In this document: piece after piece, positions 1 through 9,244 of the stretch
How the letters are laid out: each line of letters opens with the position of its first letter
How positions within the stretch are numbered: position 1 is the first letter of the stretch
DNA from: DASUNQ01 sp035536455
Lineage (GTDB): Bacteria; Acidobacteriota; Thermoanaerobaculia; Multivoradales; UBA5704
Direction: 5' to 3'
DNA: 64,000 nucleotides
Assembly (NCBI GenBank): GCA_035536455.1
Contig: DATLOC010000060.1
Span: 55,619-119,618 of the forward strand
Notes under the pieces: generated by a model
What the model saw: the letters and a program-made list of their open reading frames with translations, nothing else
The model's database searches: none
Told to the model about the DNA's origin: nothing
Program-made: the position numbers and the translations under genes

Positions 1-2354
1 AAAGCGTCCGCGGCGCGGTCAAGGAGCTCTCCACCTTCGACTCGCTTCTCGACGAGCTCCAATCGGTCGGCGCGGGCCTGGCCGACCCGATCGTCGCCGC
101 CGCGGGCCGCGCGCGCCAGGCGGTCGCCGAGGCCAGCTCCGAGGTCAAGAACCGCTCCACTGAAGCGCGGACTGCCGTGGTGGAAGCCCGGGTGGCCGTC
201 GAGGACTACGCAGAAGCCCTGCGTGAAGCGAAGGCCGCCGGCGCTACCGTCACCGGCGACCAGGTCGCCGAGCTCGAGCGGCTGCAGACCGAATACAACG
301 GCGCGGTGCAGGAGCTGGCGAAGTTCCGCCGCGCCCAGCAGGACGTCAAGCGCGAGGTCGACGAGGGGGCCGAGGCGATCGGCGGCAACGTCCAGCGCAT
401 CAACTCCCTGGACGACATCATGAAGCAGGTCAACCCGCGGCTGGCGAACTTCGCCCTCCGCTGGGGCGCGATCGCCGCCGGCGTGGCAGTCGCCTTCACC
501 GCCATCGACAAGCTGGAGGCGAAGCTCAACCAGCTCTCGGTTGCGCTGGGCGGCGCCGAAGACGCGTTCGACATCCACCCGATCCTCCCGCCGCTGAACC
601 AGGGAGTCGAGTCGCTGGCGCAGGGGGTCGACGACCTGAGCGTGGCGATCGAGCGCTTGAAAAGTGGCGATCTCCGCGGCGCGCTCCTCGGCGTCGGCCA
701 GGGCGCGGAGGAGCTGGCCAACCTCCAGCGCATTCTCCGCAGCGAGGGGATTGACCCCACCAACCTCAGCCTCGAGGAGCAGCGCCGCCGGGTCGAAGAG
801 CTCGGCCGCACGCAGGCGGTCCAGCGTGGCGAACAGACCGCCTACAACGAGAGCGTCCTCGGCTCGGTGGCGGCCTTCGAGGAAGCGCAGCGCCGCGTCC
901 TCGCCCTGGTCGAAGAGGTCCGCCGCGGCGGTGCGCTATCACCTGAGCAGGTCGAGCGCCTGCGCGATGCCCTCTCCGGGCTGGCCGAGTTCGGCGCTCT
1001 GCTCGGAAGGGACCTCAACCCGCAGCTCGCGGAAGCCGCCCGGGGCCTCGGCATCGCCACGACCGAAGCCGAGCGCACCGCCCAGGGCCTCGAGCGCCTG
1101 GCGGCTTCCGCCGGCGCTTCCGCGCGCGAGCTCGCGAAGCAGACCGCCGAGCTTCTCAAGACGATCGAGGCCACCCAGAAGCTCAACCCCAACCTCAACA
1201 CCGAGCAGCTCTCGGCGCTGTTCAAGGAGCCGATCCAAGCCGCCCTCGATGCCTACGCCGCCCTCGGTGCCCAGGCCCCGGCCGAACTCCAGAAGATCGC
1301 CGACAAGCTGGGGGTGGTGAGTAGCGCCACCGAGGAGCTGGCAAAGCGTACCGACGCGCTGCTCGAGAAAATTCTCGGCAGCAGCAAGCTCACCGTCGCC
1401 GAACTCAAGAAGCAGCAGGAGGAGCTGCGCGGCGTCCTCGAGCTGGTCGACCCCAAGAAGCTGAAGTTCGAGAACCCCGAGGCCTTCGCCCGCCTGCAAG
1501 AGGAGATCAAGAAGCTCCTCGAGGGGTTCCGCGAATTCGGCATCAAGGTCCCGCAGTGGCTGGCGGAGGCCGCCACCGGAGCCGACCTTTTCGTCGCTGC
1601 GATGGAGGTCGCTGGCGCCAGCGTCACCCCGTTCGCCGGCGCCACGCGTGACCTCGGCGTGGCCGCCACAGACGCAGCTTCCGGCCTCGCCGGTGGGGCG
1701 CAGGCCACGCAGCAACTGGGGACCGCTGCCCAGGGCACGGGGCAGATCGTCCGCCGGCTGACGGGCGAGGTCCTCGAGGTCGGCGAGGCCGCCGAGGCGA
1801 GCGGGGAGGATGTTGATCGGATCGGCGGCCGCATCGTCGAAGTGGGTGAAGCGGCCGATCACACCGGCGACGTGATCCGCCGCACGGGCGAGGACGTCAA
1901 CCTCTTCGCCGCCAGCGCGAAGCAAGCGGGCGAAGAGGCGCAGGGTGCCGCGGCCGGCGTCACTGCCGCCGGCGACGCCGCGGGCGATGCGGCCACGAGC
2001 TTCGTCGAGGCCGGCCGCAAGGCGACCGAGGCGGGCACGGCCGTCAAGACCGCGGGCAAGGGTGCGAAGGAAGGTGCGAGCGGGTTCGGCGACCTCGACG
2101 TCGAGGCGGTGGAAGCGACTGGCGCGGTCGAGGAGCTGCGGGGGGCGGTCGAAGGGGCCACGCAGTCGATCGCCGTCATCGACGAGCGAGTGGCCGCGCT
2201 CTCCATCACGGTTGGAGGCCTGGTCACCGCGGTCGGTAACCTCGCGGCGGTTCGTTTCGCGGAGCCGATCCTCGCGGAACTCGCCCTCGTCGACGTCAAG
2301 CTGGCCGAGGTCCTGCGCAAAGTCGGGACACTCAAGCAGGAGCTCGAGGGCTAG
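1..2354 (+). CDS. Phage tail tape-measure-like protein, 5' end missing
   Basis: The frame is open from base 3 with no stop upstream, so the gene begins left of the window; the first start-type codon inside (GTG at 177) is not the true start. At least 783 residues remain. The product is mostly Ala/Glu/Leu-rich helix and coiled coil, with one hydrophobic stretch near LRWGAIAAGVAVAFTAIDK (codons around 450-515) and a long Gly/Ala-rich C-terminal half. Length, helical nature, the membrane-like segment and position just ahead of tail fibre and baseplate genes fit a tail-length tape measure. No motif is diagnostic, so another long tail component is possible. Confidence 0.5.
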   Translation, partial: SVRGAVKELSTFDSLLDELQSVGAGLADPIVAAAGRARQAVAEASSEVKNRSTEARTAVVEARVAVEDYAEALREAKAAGATVTGDQVAELERLQTEYNGAVQELAKFRRAQQDVKREVDEGAEAIGGNVQRINSLDDIMKQVNPRLANFALRWGAIAAGVAVAFTAIDKLEAKLNQLSVALGGAEDAFDIHPILPPLNQGVESLAQGVDDLSVAIERLKSGDLRGALLGVGQGAEELANLQRILRSEGIDPTNLSLEEQRRRVEELGRTQAVQRGEQTAYNESVLGSVAAFEEAQRRVLALVEEVRRGGALSPEQVERLRDALSGLAEFGALLGRDLNPQLAEAARGLGIATTEAERTAQGLERLAASAGASARELAKQTAELLKTIEATQKLNPNLNTEQLSALFKEPIQAALDAYAALGAQAPAELQKIADKLGVVSSATEELAKRTDALLEKILGSSKLTVAELKKQQEELRGVLELVDPKKLKFENPEAFARLQEEIKKLLEGFREFGIKVPQWLAEAATGADLFVAAMEVAGASVTPFAGATRDLGVAATDAASGLAGGAQATQQLGTAAQGTGQIVRRLTGEVLEVGEAAEASGEDVDRIGGRIVEVGEAADHTGDVIRRTGEDVNLFAASAKQAGEEAQGAAAGVTAAGDAAGDAATSFVEAGRKATEAGTAVKTAGKGAKEGASGFGDLDVEAVEATGAVEELRGAVEGATQSIAVIDERVAALSITVGGLVTAVGNLAAVRFAEPILAELALVDVKLAEVLRKVGTLKQELEG

Positions 2355-2361
2355 TCCTGCG

Positions 2362-3324
2362 ATGCCGGGGTTCGGCTATCTCGCCGGCTTGCGCGCCGAG
2401 CTCGCAGCTACGGCGGAGTCACTCGACCCGGTTCTCGCCAGGCTGAAGAGCGCCCGTCAGGAGGTCACCCTCCTCAAGCCTGAGGTGCAGGCGGCGGTGG
2501 ATCCCGCGCCGCTCGCCGCCTATCGGCAGTCCATCTCTGCGGTCCGCAGCGAGGTGGTCACCGTCGTCGAAGCAAGCCACCAGGTGACCGCAGCCGCGCG
2601 GGAGGTTGAGGAGCACCGCAACGGCCTCCTCGACGGCAGCGAGCTCCTCAAGAAGGTGCTCGGCGAAGTCACCGAGGCTGCACAGGCCAGCACTTCCATC
2701 GTAGACCGCCTGCCCGAGAAAACCCGCAGCGCGACGTCGTCGGCGAAGAATGAGCTCGGGTCAGTCGCCGCGGCCGCTGAGGCCGCAGAGGGCTTGGTCC
2801 GCGCCTCGTCGCAGCGGATGGCGCAGCAGGTCGCGGCCAGCGCCGCCGGTGTGAAGACGGAGCTCCAGACCGGCATCCGCACTCCGGTCGAGCAGGCCGC
2901 GGCCGACGTCGAAAAGCTCCAGATCCAGGTCGCGCAGCTCACCTTCACCACGCGCATCGACGGCGAGGACGTGCCGATCCGCGACGCGGTGACCTTCCTA
3001 ACCGGCGACCTCCTCAAGCTCTACGACGCCCTCGGGCCCTTCCTGCCCCGCAGCCGCGAGGTGATCAACCTCCTGACCGAGCTGCGGGTGCAGCTGCTCC
3101 GCGACGAGCTGACCATCGACCAGATCGTCGAGCGCCTGAGCGGCAGCTACATCGGGCTTGCGCAGCAGCTCGCGAAGCTGGTGCGGCTGGTTCAGTCGGG
3201 AAAGGCCACCGTCGAGCAGCTCCTGCGCGCCGCCAACGACCTGCAGCGCCTCTTCCCGGGCGGCGAGGCGGCCGCGCTGGCCGACGAGATCGTCGAGGCC
3301 CTCGCGCGGGGAGAGTTCGATTGA
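2362..3324 (+). CDS. Coiled-coil phage structural protein
   Basis: 320 residues starting MPGFGYLAGLRAEL, 7 bases after the preceding stop. The chain is almost wholly predicted helix with repeated heptad-like segments (residues 15-200) rich in Ala, Glu and Val and no cysteine. The C-terminal 100 residues are more mixed. No family is recognised. Its place between the tape-measure-like gene and the tail genes suggests a tail component or tape-measure companion. A longer upstream reading in this frame only overlaps the previous gene and has low-complexity Arg/Ser composition, so ATG 2362 is preferred. Confidence 0.6.
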   Translation: MPGFGYLAGLRAELAATAESLDPVLARLKSARQEVTLLKPEVQAAVDPAPLAAYRQSISAVRSEVVTVVEASHQVTAAAREVEEHRNGLLDGSELLKKVLGEVTEAAQASTSIVDRLPEKTRSATSSAKNELGSVAAAAEAAEGLVRASSQRMAQQVAASAAGVKTELQTGIRTPVEQAAADVEKLQIQVAQLTFTTRIDGEDVPIRDAVTFLTGDLLKLYDALGPFLPRSREVINLLTELRVQLLRDELTIDQIVERLSGSYIGLAQQLAKLVRLVQSGKATVEQLLRAANDLQRLFPGGEAAALADEIVEALARGEFD

Positions 3325-3992
3325 ACCCCCCGATCACCAAGGGCACCATCGCTCCGGCCACGTTTGACGGTTACGTGATCCGCGCAGCCGGCGAATGGGA
3401 GGTGCGGGAGACCGAGCTGAAGGCCAACCACCAGGCCGCGTCCGGCCAAATGCGCGAGCAGCGCGCCTGGTCCGGCGGTGCCGCCTACCCGGCGATCGCC
3501 GCCCGCCACACCTTCACGCTCGACTATGCCCACCTCGGTGGGGCTGCGGATGCCGTGCGCGATCGCCTGGCCTTCCCCGGCCCCCACAGCCTCTGTCTCT
3601 GGAAGCACTTCTTCCTCGGCTACTACGGCGACGGCGCGCGAACCGACTTCCTGCTGAAGCCGCTCTGGCGGGTGGGGTACCACAGCCTCGTGCCGCCGGA
3701 CGGGCTGACGGCCGATCACTTCGCCACGCAGGTCCTCGTCGGCCTGGAGACAGCGCCGCTGACGCTCCTCGACAAGACGACCGCCAACTACAACGCGGGC
3801 GAGCCGGCCGCCGGCGAGGTCTGGTTCGAGGAGAACGGCATCCGCTGGAAGCTCGGCACGGCGCCGTCGGCCGGGGCGCAGGTCGTGGTCCGCGTCGTCC
3901 CGATCTTCCAGGTCCTGACCGGCGGCGAGAGCGAGCGCCGCCACACCGACCCGCTCCGCGAGCCGCGCCGGCTCGTGCTCGAGGAGATGTGA
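3321..3992 (+). CDS. Phage tail protein, unknown family
   Basis: 223 residues starting at TTG 3321, which overlaps the previous TGA (TTGA) and has a GGGGAG ribosome site about 8 bases upstream. The protein is soluble, has Trp/Tyr-rich beta-type sequence (for example WKHFFLGYYGDGARTDFLLK) and no signal or membrane segment. Size and position before the fibre gene resemble a distal-tail or tail-tip connector (compare DUF2460-type proteins), but no motif proves this. It is coupled to the next gene through a TGATG overlap. Confidence 0.6.
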   Translation: MNPPITKGTIAPATFDGYVIRAAGEWEVRETELKANHQAASGQMREQRAWSGGAAYPAIAARHTFTLDYAHLGGAADAVRDRLAFPGPHSLCLWKHFFLGYYGDGARTDFLLKPLWRVGYHSLVPPDGLTADHFATQVLVGLETAPLTLLDKTTANYNAGEPAAGEVWFEENGIRWKLGTAPSAGAQVVVRVVPIFQVLTGGESERRHTDPLREPRRLVLEEM

Positions 3993-5347
3993 TGCGCGCC
4001 ACCGCCACCGCCTGCCTCCTGCTCGTGTTGCTCGCGGCACCCGCCGCGGCGCAGGTCTGCCCGGTGACCTTCACCACGGCGCAGTACCCCTCCGTCGTCG
4101 GGCCGTGGAGCGTCCCGGTCTCCGAGGACCGCCTGCTCGACAACATCCTCGGCCTCTGCGGCGCCCGCGCCGAGGACTTCGGGACGGACCTCGCCCTCGA
4201 CTGCTACCTGAAGTCGGGCGCCGGCGGCACGATCGTCTGCGGCGCCGCCGGCGGTGGTGGCGGCGCGCCGGATCCCCACGCGGCGAGCCACCAGAACGGC
4301 GGCAGCGACGAGCCCAACCTCGCCGGCCTCTCGGGCCTCCTGGCCGACCCGCAGACGCCCCTGCCCCACACCCACGTGGCCGCGGACACCAACTCCGGCG
4401 TCTTCGCGGCCGCGCGCCTCCCCGCCGCCACCACCACCGGCACCGGGATCGTCGAGCTCGCCACCGATGGCGAGGTCGCCGCCAACCTGGTCCCCCAGGC
4501 CAACGATACGCGCCTCTCCAACGCGCGCACGCCCACCGCCCATGCCGCGTCGCACGCCGAAGACGCCGCCGACCAGCTCCTCGTGGAGAACCTCGGCACG
4601 GCCTGCAGCTCCGGAGAGATCCCCAAGGCCAACGCCGGCGGAGGTTGGGACTGCGCGGACGACGAGACGACCGCCGGCGGCGGAGGTGGCGGGCCGGAGG
4701 GCGATCAGTACCACCCCGACCGCGAGCCCGCCTCCTGCGCCGTGTGCGAAGCCTGGGAAGGCAACACCGCGGCCCTCACCTGGGAGTGGTTCAACCAGGA
4801 CACGGCGACCGAGACCGTCGAGATGGACGGGGCGACGATCGTGGGCGAGGCGACGGGCGACGAGGCGCGCGGCCGCGCGGTAGACCCGCCGAGCTCCGGG
4901 AACGTCGACCTCACCGTCACCGCGAAGGTCCACTTCTACGCCGGCACGGGGTCCGCCTGCGGGATTGGGATCCTCGACGGCGGGACGCTCGCCTCCCCGA
5001 CCAACGTCGTCTACACCTACGCGAGCCAGGGCTCGCTCTCCTTCAACGACGCCACGAGCTTCGACTTCTCGACCGCCTCCGGCCTCTGGGGAGGCGTCTT
5101 CCCCGCGACGACCGCCACCTGGACCGGCGGCTCCTACTGCATCCAGCTCCGCTACACCGACTCGACGCGCGTGGTGCGGGCCTACTGGTCGAGGGACTGC
5201 TACCTCTTCCGCGAGCCCGCGTCCGGCAGCACGACGCTGTCGAACGACCCCATCAAGGTCTTCTACTTCACCCGCGACACCGCCGTCTGCCACGTCCAGT
5301 GGTTCCGCGTCCGGACGGGCGCCAACCGCGACCTGGCGGGGGAGTAG
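3992..5347 (+). CDS. Phage tail fibre protein with N-terminal signal-like peptide
   Basis: 451 residues, with ATG overlapping the previous stop and GAGGAG upstream. Residues 1-22 form a textbook Sec signal (MRATATACLLLVLLAAPAAA, then Q). The middle (about residues 85-230) is Gly-rich with the motifs HAASHQNGGSDE and DTRLSNARTPTAHAASHAED, which are characteristic of tail-fibre shaft and attachment repeats in many phages. The C-terminal 200 residues are Thr/Tyr/Trp-rich beta sequence with paired cysteines, as in a receptor-binding or carbohydrate-binding tip. The fibre assignment rests on the HAASH repeats. The signal peptide is unexpected for a virion protein assembled in the cytoplasm. Confidence 0.75.
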   Translation: MRATATACLLLVLLAAPAAAQVCPVTFTTAQYPSVVGPWSVPVSEDRLLDNILGLCGARAEDFGTDLALDCYLKSGAGGTIVCGAAGGGGGAPDPHAASHQNGGSDEPNLAGLSGLLADPQTPLPHTHVAADTNSGVFAAARLPAATTTGTGIVELATDGEVAANLVPQANDTRLSNARTPTAHAASHAEDAADQLLVENLGTACSSGEIPKANAGGGWDCADDETTAGGGGGGPEGDQYHPDREPASCAVCEAWEGNTAALTWEWFNQDTATETVEMDGATIVGEATGDEARGRAVDPPSSGNVDLTVTAKVHFYAGTGSACGIGILDGGTLASPTNVVYTYASQGSLSFNDATSFDFSTASGLWGGVFPATTATWTGGSYCIQLRYTDSTRVVRAYWSRDCYLFREPASGSTTLSNDPIKVFYFTRDTAVCHVQWFRVRTGANRDLAGE

Positions 5348-5361
5348 GGGGGAGCCCCGGG

Positions 5362-7608
5362 TTGATCGGAGCCACCGTCTACCTGCGCGGCACCGTCGCC
5401 GGCAGCGACGCGCCCGCGGCCACGCTCACCGGCTTCGTCGAGCCGGCGGGCGGGTTCGTGGAGCCCGGCTTCGTCGAGCCCGGGTTCTTCGCCGGCGGCG
5501 CGCAGCTCCCCACGCTCGTCGGCACCGTCTCGCGCGACGTCGTCGAGTCCGTCGACGGGCCCTCGATCCACTACGGCTGGAAGGTCAAGCTCGCCGGCGA
5601 GTGGATCCCCGAGGAGGACCTGGTCGGCCCGCTCGAGCTGGAGGAGTCGATCGACGCCGTCCCGCGCACCGCCTCGTTCGGCCTGGCCGGCCACAGCTAC
5701 TCGATCCTGCGCACCATCCGCACCTGGACGCGCACCCCGGTCGAGATCTGGACCGGCAGCGGCCGCCCCGACAACTTCCGCGAGGAGCTGCGGCTCAAGG
5801 GCTACGTCGTCACCGCGGACCAGGCCGATGGGCATGAGCCCGTCCTCCGGATCCGCTGCGGCGACCAGGCCGTGCTGTTCGACCGCCACGAGACCTGCGA
5901 CGAGGTGCCGCCGGACGCGGGCCTGCGCCGCGACGAGATCCTGGCAAGCGTCCTCGCCGGCGCCGGGATCACGCAGGTGGACCTGGTGCCCGGCGCCCCC
6001 TACAACCGCCCGCTCTTCACCGGCAACACGCCGCTCTTCAGCTTCGCGGCCGCGTGGGGCGAGCCGGAGGGCTGGGCGTACGAGTTCCGCACCGACGACA
6101 CCTTCGCCTCCTACGTGCCGCGGCTGAAGCTCCCGCCCGAGGCCCCCGACCACGTCTGGACCCTCGACGACATCCTGGAGCTCGAGCCGGCGCCACCGCG
6201 CGACGTCGCCTCGCGCTGGATCATCCGCGCCACCGGCGCCGTCTTCGTCGACGAGCACGGCCTCGAGGTCGAGGTGACCCGCACCGAGCTCAAGGCCCTG
6301 AAGCTGATCGAGCGCGCCGTGCAGCGCCAGAACGCGGACGGCTCGATCAGCGAGCTCTTCCCCCCGGCCGAGGGCGAGCAGCTCCGCACGGTGCAGATCG
6401 TCGAGGACCAGCGCTCCCGCCGCGGCGGCCTCGACGTCTTCCAGGTCACCCGAGAGTGGGGCTGGTACAACCCGCCGGCGGCGAAGCTCCGCAGCGGCGG
6501 CGACTCCGACGGCCCGGTCGGCGGCTACTACTTCGCGATCGCCTATATCACCGGCGGCGGCGCCTTCGTCGCCTGGCCGCTCGAGGCCTTCGTCCAGACC
6601 GGCGAGCGCCGCCGCACGCCCGTTCACGACGTGAACGGCACCCTCCACACCGCCACCGCCGACACCTTCGCCTGGTACCGCAAGACGATGGCGGTGAAGG
6701 AGACCGACAGCGCCACCTTCAACGTGGTCAACGCCGGCGTCGCCGATGACGACGAGAGCTACTTCCCCTTCCAGCAGGCCGGCGCGTTCCTGACGCTCGA
6801 GGAGTTCGGCCTCAAGCAGCGCGACGTCGACACCTTCACCTACGGCCCCCAGGGCGCGGTCGTCACCGAGACCCAGAAGAGCTTCGGCTGGGTCTCCCCG
6901 CGCACCCCGGTCAGCGGCAACCCCTGGTACGTCCTGGCGAGCGGCGCCGGGCAAAAGGAGCTCGTCGCCGGCTGGCGCCAGTTCTCGGAGCGCCAGGTCA
7001 CCGACCTCCTCACCAAGGACGGCCGCCTGGCCGGGACCACCCAGGCCGTCTACACCTACACCTCGCCCCACCAGGTGGCGGGCAGCTACGACTACGGCGA
7101 CTACCACTCGAATTACGACCAGCAGCGCTTCGGCCTGACCCAGACCGAGATCAAGCAGTTCAACCAGCTCTCGGAGAGCGCCTACGAGGAGGTCACCTAC
7201 TCGAGCGACCAGCCGCGCCTGGCCCGGATCATTCCCGGCCGCCTCCCGATGCCCCGCTACAAGGGCTCAGTCTGGACGCGCCTGGTCCAGCAGCCGATCG
7301 AGCTGGTCGTCGACGACCCGGTCCTCGAGGACTGGTTCGGGTTCCGCCGCCAGGTCTTCACCTCCGAGTACGTCCAGTCGCTCGACGAGGCCTCCGCCCT
7401 CCTCCAGCGCAAGCGCCGGCGCGAGCTCGCCTTCAAGCACGCGGTCAGGCGCCTCCGCACCAACGCCCGCCGCGGCGACACGGTGCTCGTCATCGACCCG
7501 CGCCACGGTATCGCCGACCGCTGCCTCATCGCCAAGGTGCACGAGACCTGGGACCTGGCGCCGCGCACAGCCGTCATCGGCCGCTACGACCTGGAGCAGC
7601 CCCTCTGA
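5362..7608 (+). CDS. Large tail/baseplate hub-like protein
   Basis: 748 residues from TTG 5362, with a GGGGGGA ribosome site 8-12 bases upstream. An N-terminal stretch carries a short tandem repeat of FVEPG (residues 28-41). The following 450 residues have the acidic and Trp/Tyr-rich character of tail hub or tail-associated proteins (for example TWTRTPVEIWTGSGR), and the last 100 residues include a GDTVLVIDPRHG segment. No protease or lysozyme motif is visible. Place and size suggest a baseplate hub or tail-tip protein. The gene overlaps the next by ATGA. Confidence 0.55.
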   Translation: MIGATVYLRGTVAGSDAPAATLTGFVEPAGGFVEPGFVEPGFFAGGAQLPTLVGTVSRDVVESVDGPSIHYGWKVKLAGEWIPEEDLVGPLELEESIDAVPRTASFGLAGHSYSILRTIRTWTRTPVEIWTGSGRPDNFREELRLKGYVVTADQADGHEPVLRIRCGDQAVLFDRHETCDEVPPDAGLRRDEILASVLAGAGITQVDLVPGAPYNRPLFTGNTPLFSFAAAWGEPEGWAYEFRTDDTFASYVPRLKLPPEAPDHVWTLDDILELEPAPPRDVASRWIIRATGAVFVDEHGLEVEVTRTELKALKLIERAVQRQNADGSISELFPPAEGEQLRTVQIVEDQRSRRGGLDVFQVTREWGWYNPPAAKLRSGGDSDGPVGGYYFAIAYITGGGAFVAWPLEAFVQTGERRRTPVHDVNGTLHTATADTFAWYRKTMAVKETDSATFNVVNAGVADDDESYFPFQQAGAFLTLEEFGLKQRDVDTFTYGPQGAVVTETQKSFGWVSPRTPVSGNPWYVLASGAGQKELVAGWRQFSERQVTDLLTKDGRLAGTTQAVYTYTSPHQVAGSYDYGDYHSNYDQQRFGLTQTEIKQFNQLSESAYEEVTYSSDQPRLARIIPGRLPMPRYKGSVWTRLVQQPIELVVDDPVLEDWFGFRRQVFTSEYVQSLDEASALLQRKRRRELAFKHAVRRLRTNARRGDTVLVIDPRHGIADRCLIAKVHETWDLAPRTAVIGRYDLEQPL

Positions 7609-8150
7609 TGCCGATCCGCACCGGCGCCGAACGCGCCGTCGAGGGGATCCACGAAGTGCTCCGCCGGCGCGAGCGCGCCACCGCCGACCTCGTCACCGTC
7701 CGCGTCGTCGGCCGCAACGAAGACGGCACCACCCAAGTCCAGCGCCTGGACGGCGAGTGCGTGCAGCGCGGCTGCGCCGACAACCGCGGCGAGGGCGAGA
7801 CCTTCCAGCACCCCCGCCAGCCGTGCTTCTCGCCCGCGACCGGTACCACCGGCGTGGCCCTCCTCTCCCAGCGCGGCGCCGCCGCCGTGCTGTGGGTGGA
7901 GCGTCTCGACCCGCCCGACCTGCCCGCCGGCGCCGCGCTGCAGGTACAGGTCCACGGCCGCGGCTTCAAAGAAGAGACCCGCTTCGAGTTCCTGCGCCCG
8001 GGCACGATCGACGTCAACCCCGACGTCGAGATCACCGGCCAGGAGCTCATCAGCTCCGAGCAGGTGACGCTCGACGTCCTCGTCGCCGCCGGCGCCGAGC
8101 TGGTGCGCAACGCACCGATCGCCTACGACAACCCCGGAGCGGCCTTCTGA
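7608..8150 (+). CDS. Baseplate protein with OB-like and IPT/TIG-like parts
   Basis: 180 residues. Residues 25-60 (VTVRVVGRNEDGTTQVQRLDG) look like a small beta-barrel of the kind found in baseplate spike proteins. Residues 105-178 (ALQVQVHGRGFKEETRFEF through VRNAPIAYDNPGAAF) match the layout of an IPT/TIG immunoglobulin-like fold: a GxGF turn followed by strands and a terminal Asn-Pro-Gly. Such domains decorate tail proteins and help bind surfaces. This is inferred from pattern, not homology search. It is coupled by ATGA overlaps on both sides. Confidence 0.5.
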   Translation: MPIRTGAERAVEGIHEVLRRRERATADLVTVRVVGRNEDGTTQVQRLDGECVQRGCADNRGEGETFQHPRQPCFSPATGTTGVALLSQRGAAAVLWVERLDPPDLPAGAALQVQVHGRGFKEETRFEFLRPGTIDVNPDVEITGQELISSEQVTLDVLVAAGAELVRNAPIAYDNPGAAF

Positions 8151-9235
8151 TGGCCGCCACCACCCTCCGCCGGCGCCGCGATCGCGCTTACGGTGTCACC
8201 GCCAGCGTGCCGGTGTACCTCGGGTTCCTGGCCCACCCCGCTCCCGACGACACGCTGATCACGGCAGCACTCTACGGCGCCGATGGCGCGTGGCTCTCCG
8301 ACTACCTCGTCGGTGACTGCGGTACGCAGCAGACCCGAGATGGCTTGGCCGTAGGAACCTGGGGCAGTCCCGCGAGCGCAGTCGATCCGGCCGCGGGAGC
8401 GTTGGTGGGGCACGACATCGTCTCCGGCGACATCTACACCTGGAACCTAGCGACCAACACGATTCACGAGTTCAACGGGAAGGTGCTCGGGGAGATGTTC
8501 GCGGCAATCGCCGATGGTGCAGAGGTTTGGTGGTTTCGTCTTTCCGCCGACCTCTTCCCTGATCTTGAAGGAGGCCAAGTCTTTCAGTATACGTGGCAAT
8601 TGTTTGGAGACCCCTGGTCGCTTTTCCCGCACGTCAAATTCCAGGAGCTCCAGCGCGGCGCGGAGGCCTACCCGCCCGGCAAGAATTGGGTCGAGCCGGT
8701 CCTGGACCCGGAACGTTTCGGCGCTTGGTTGACCCCGGAGGCCTTCTACTGCCGCGTTCCGCTGCGGTTTCGGATCGAGGAGGATCCTGACGACCCGACA
8801 GCGGTGGTGAAGGACGTCATCGTCCGCGCGCCGCGAGAGCTCGAGGTCTTCCCCGCCACCAGCACCACCGAGACCATCCTCGACCCGCCGGCCGACGACT
8901 TCGCGCTCGCCGGCGTCGGCATCCCGAGGCCTGGCACCACCCAGGCCCTGGCGTTCGTCACCGCCGGCGCCCCCGCCGCAACCCTCCACGCCCTCGACGA
9001 CGAAGGCGAGTCCAGCGTCGTGTGGCCCTCGGACGGCGGCTGGGATCTGGGCGGCTCGACGCCGATCAGCCACAACGTCTCTCGCTCGGGCGCGGAAGGC
9101 TGCCTCTACACCGATCTCTCGGAGGTACGGCGCGGCCCCCTCCAGGACGTCGGCGCCGACCCAACCGCCGCCCCGGCGATCGCGGTTCATCCCGTCCTCG
9201 GCGTCAAGCCAACCTGCCTCTTCCTGATCGCCTGA
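8150..9235 (+). CDS. Hypothetical phage tail protein with low-GC central patch
   Basis: 361 residues starting MAATTLRRRRDRAYG, ATG overlapping the preceding TGA. Composition is beta-rich with many aromatic residues (VWWFRLSADLF, QVFQYTWQLFGDPWSLF); there is no signal peptide and no recognised domain. Bases 8521-8640 drop to about 51% G+C against roughly 70% in flanking genes, encoding the aromatic stretch near residues 125-165. Such patches are common where tail-tip or receptor-binding parts were exchanged. Its place within the tail block supports a structural role. Confidence 0.5.
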   Translation: MAATTLRRRRDRAYGVTASVPVYLGFLAHPAPDDTLITAALYGADGAWLSDYLVGDCGTQQTRDGLAVGTWGSPASAVDPAAGALVGHDIVSGDIYTWNLATNTIHEFNGKVLGEMFAAIADGAEVWWFRLSADLFPDLEGGQVFQYTWQLFGDPWSLFPHVKFQELQRGAEAYPPGKNWVEPVLDPERFGAWLTPEAFYCRVPLRFRIEEDPDDPTAVVKDVIVRAPRELEVFPATSTTETILDPPADDFALAGVGIPRPGTTQALAFVTAGAPAATLHALDDEGESSVVWPSDGGWDLGGSTPISHNVSRSGAEGCLYTDLSEVRRGPLQDVGADPTAAPAIAVHPVLGVKPTCLFLIA

Positions 9236-9244
9236 GACCGCGCC

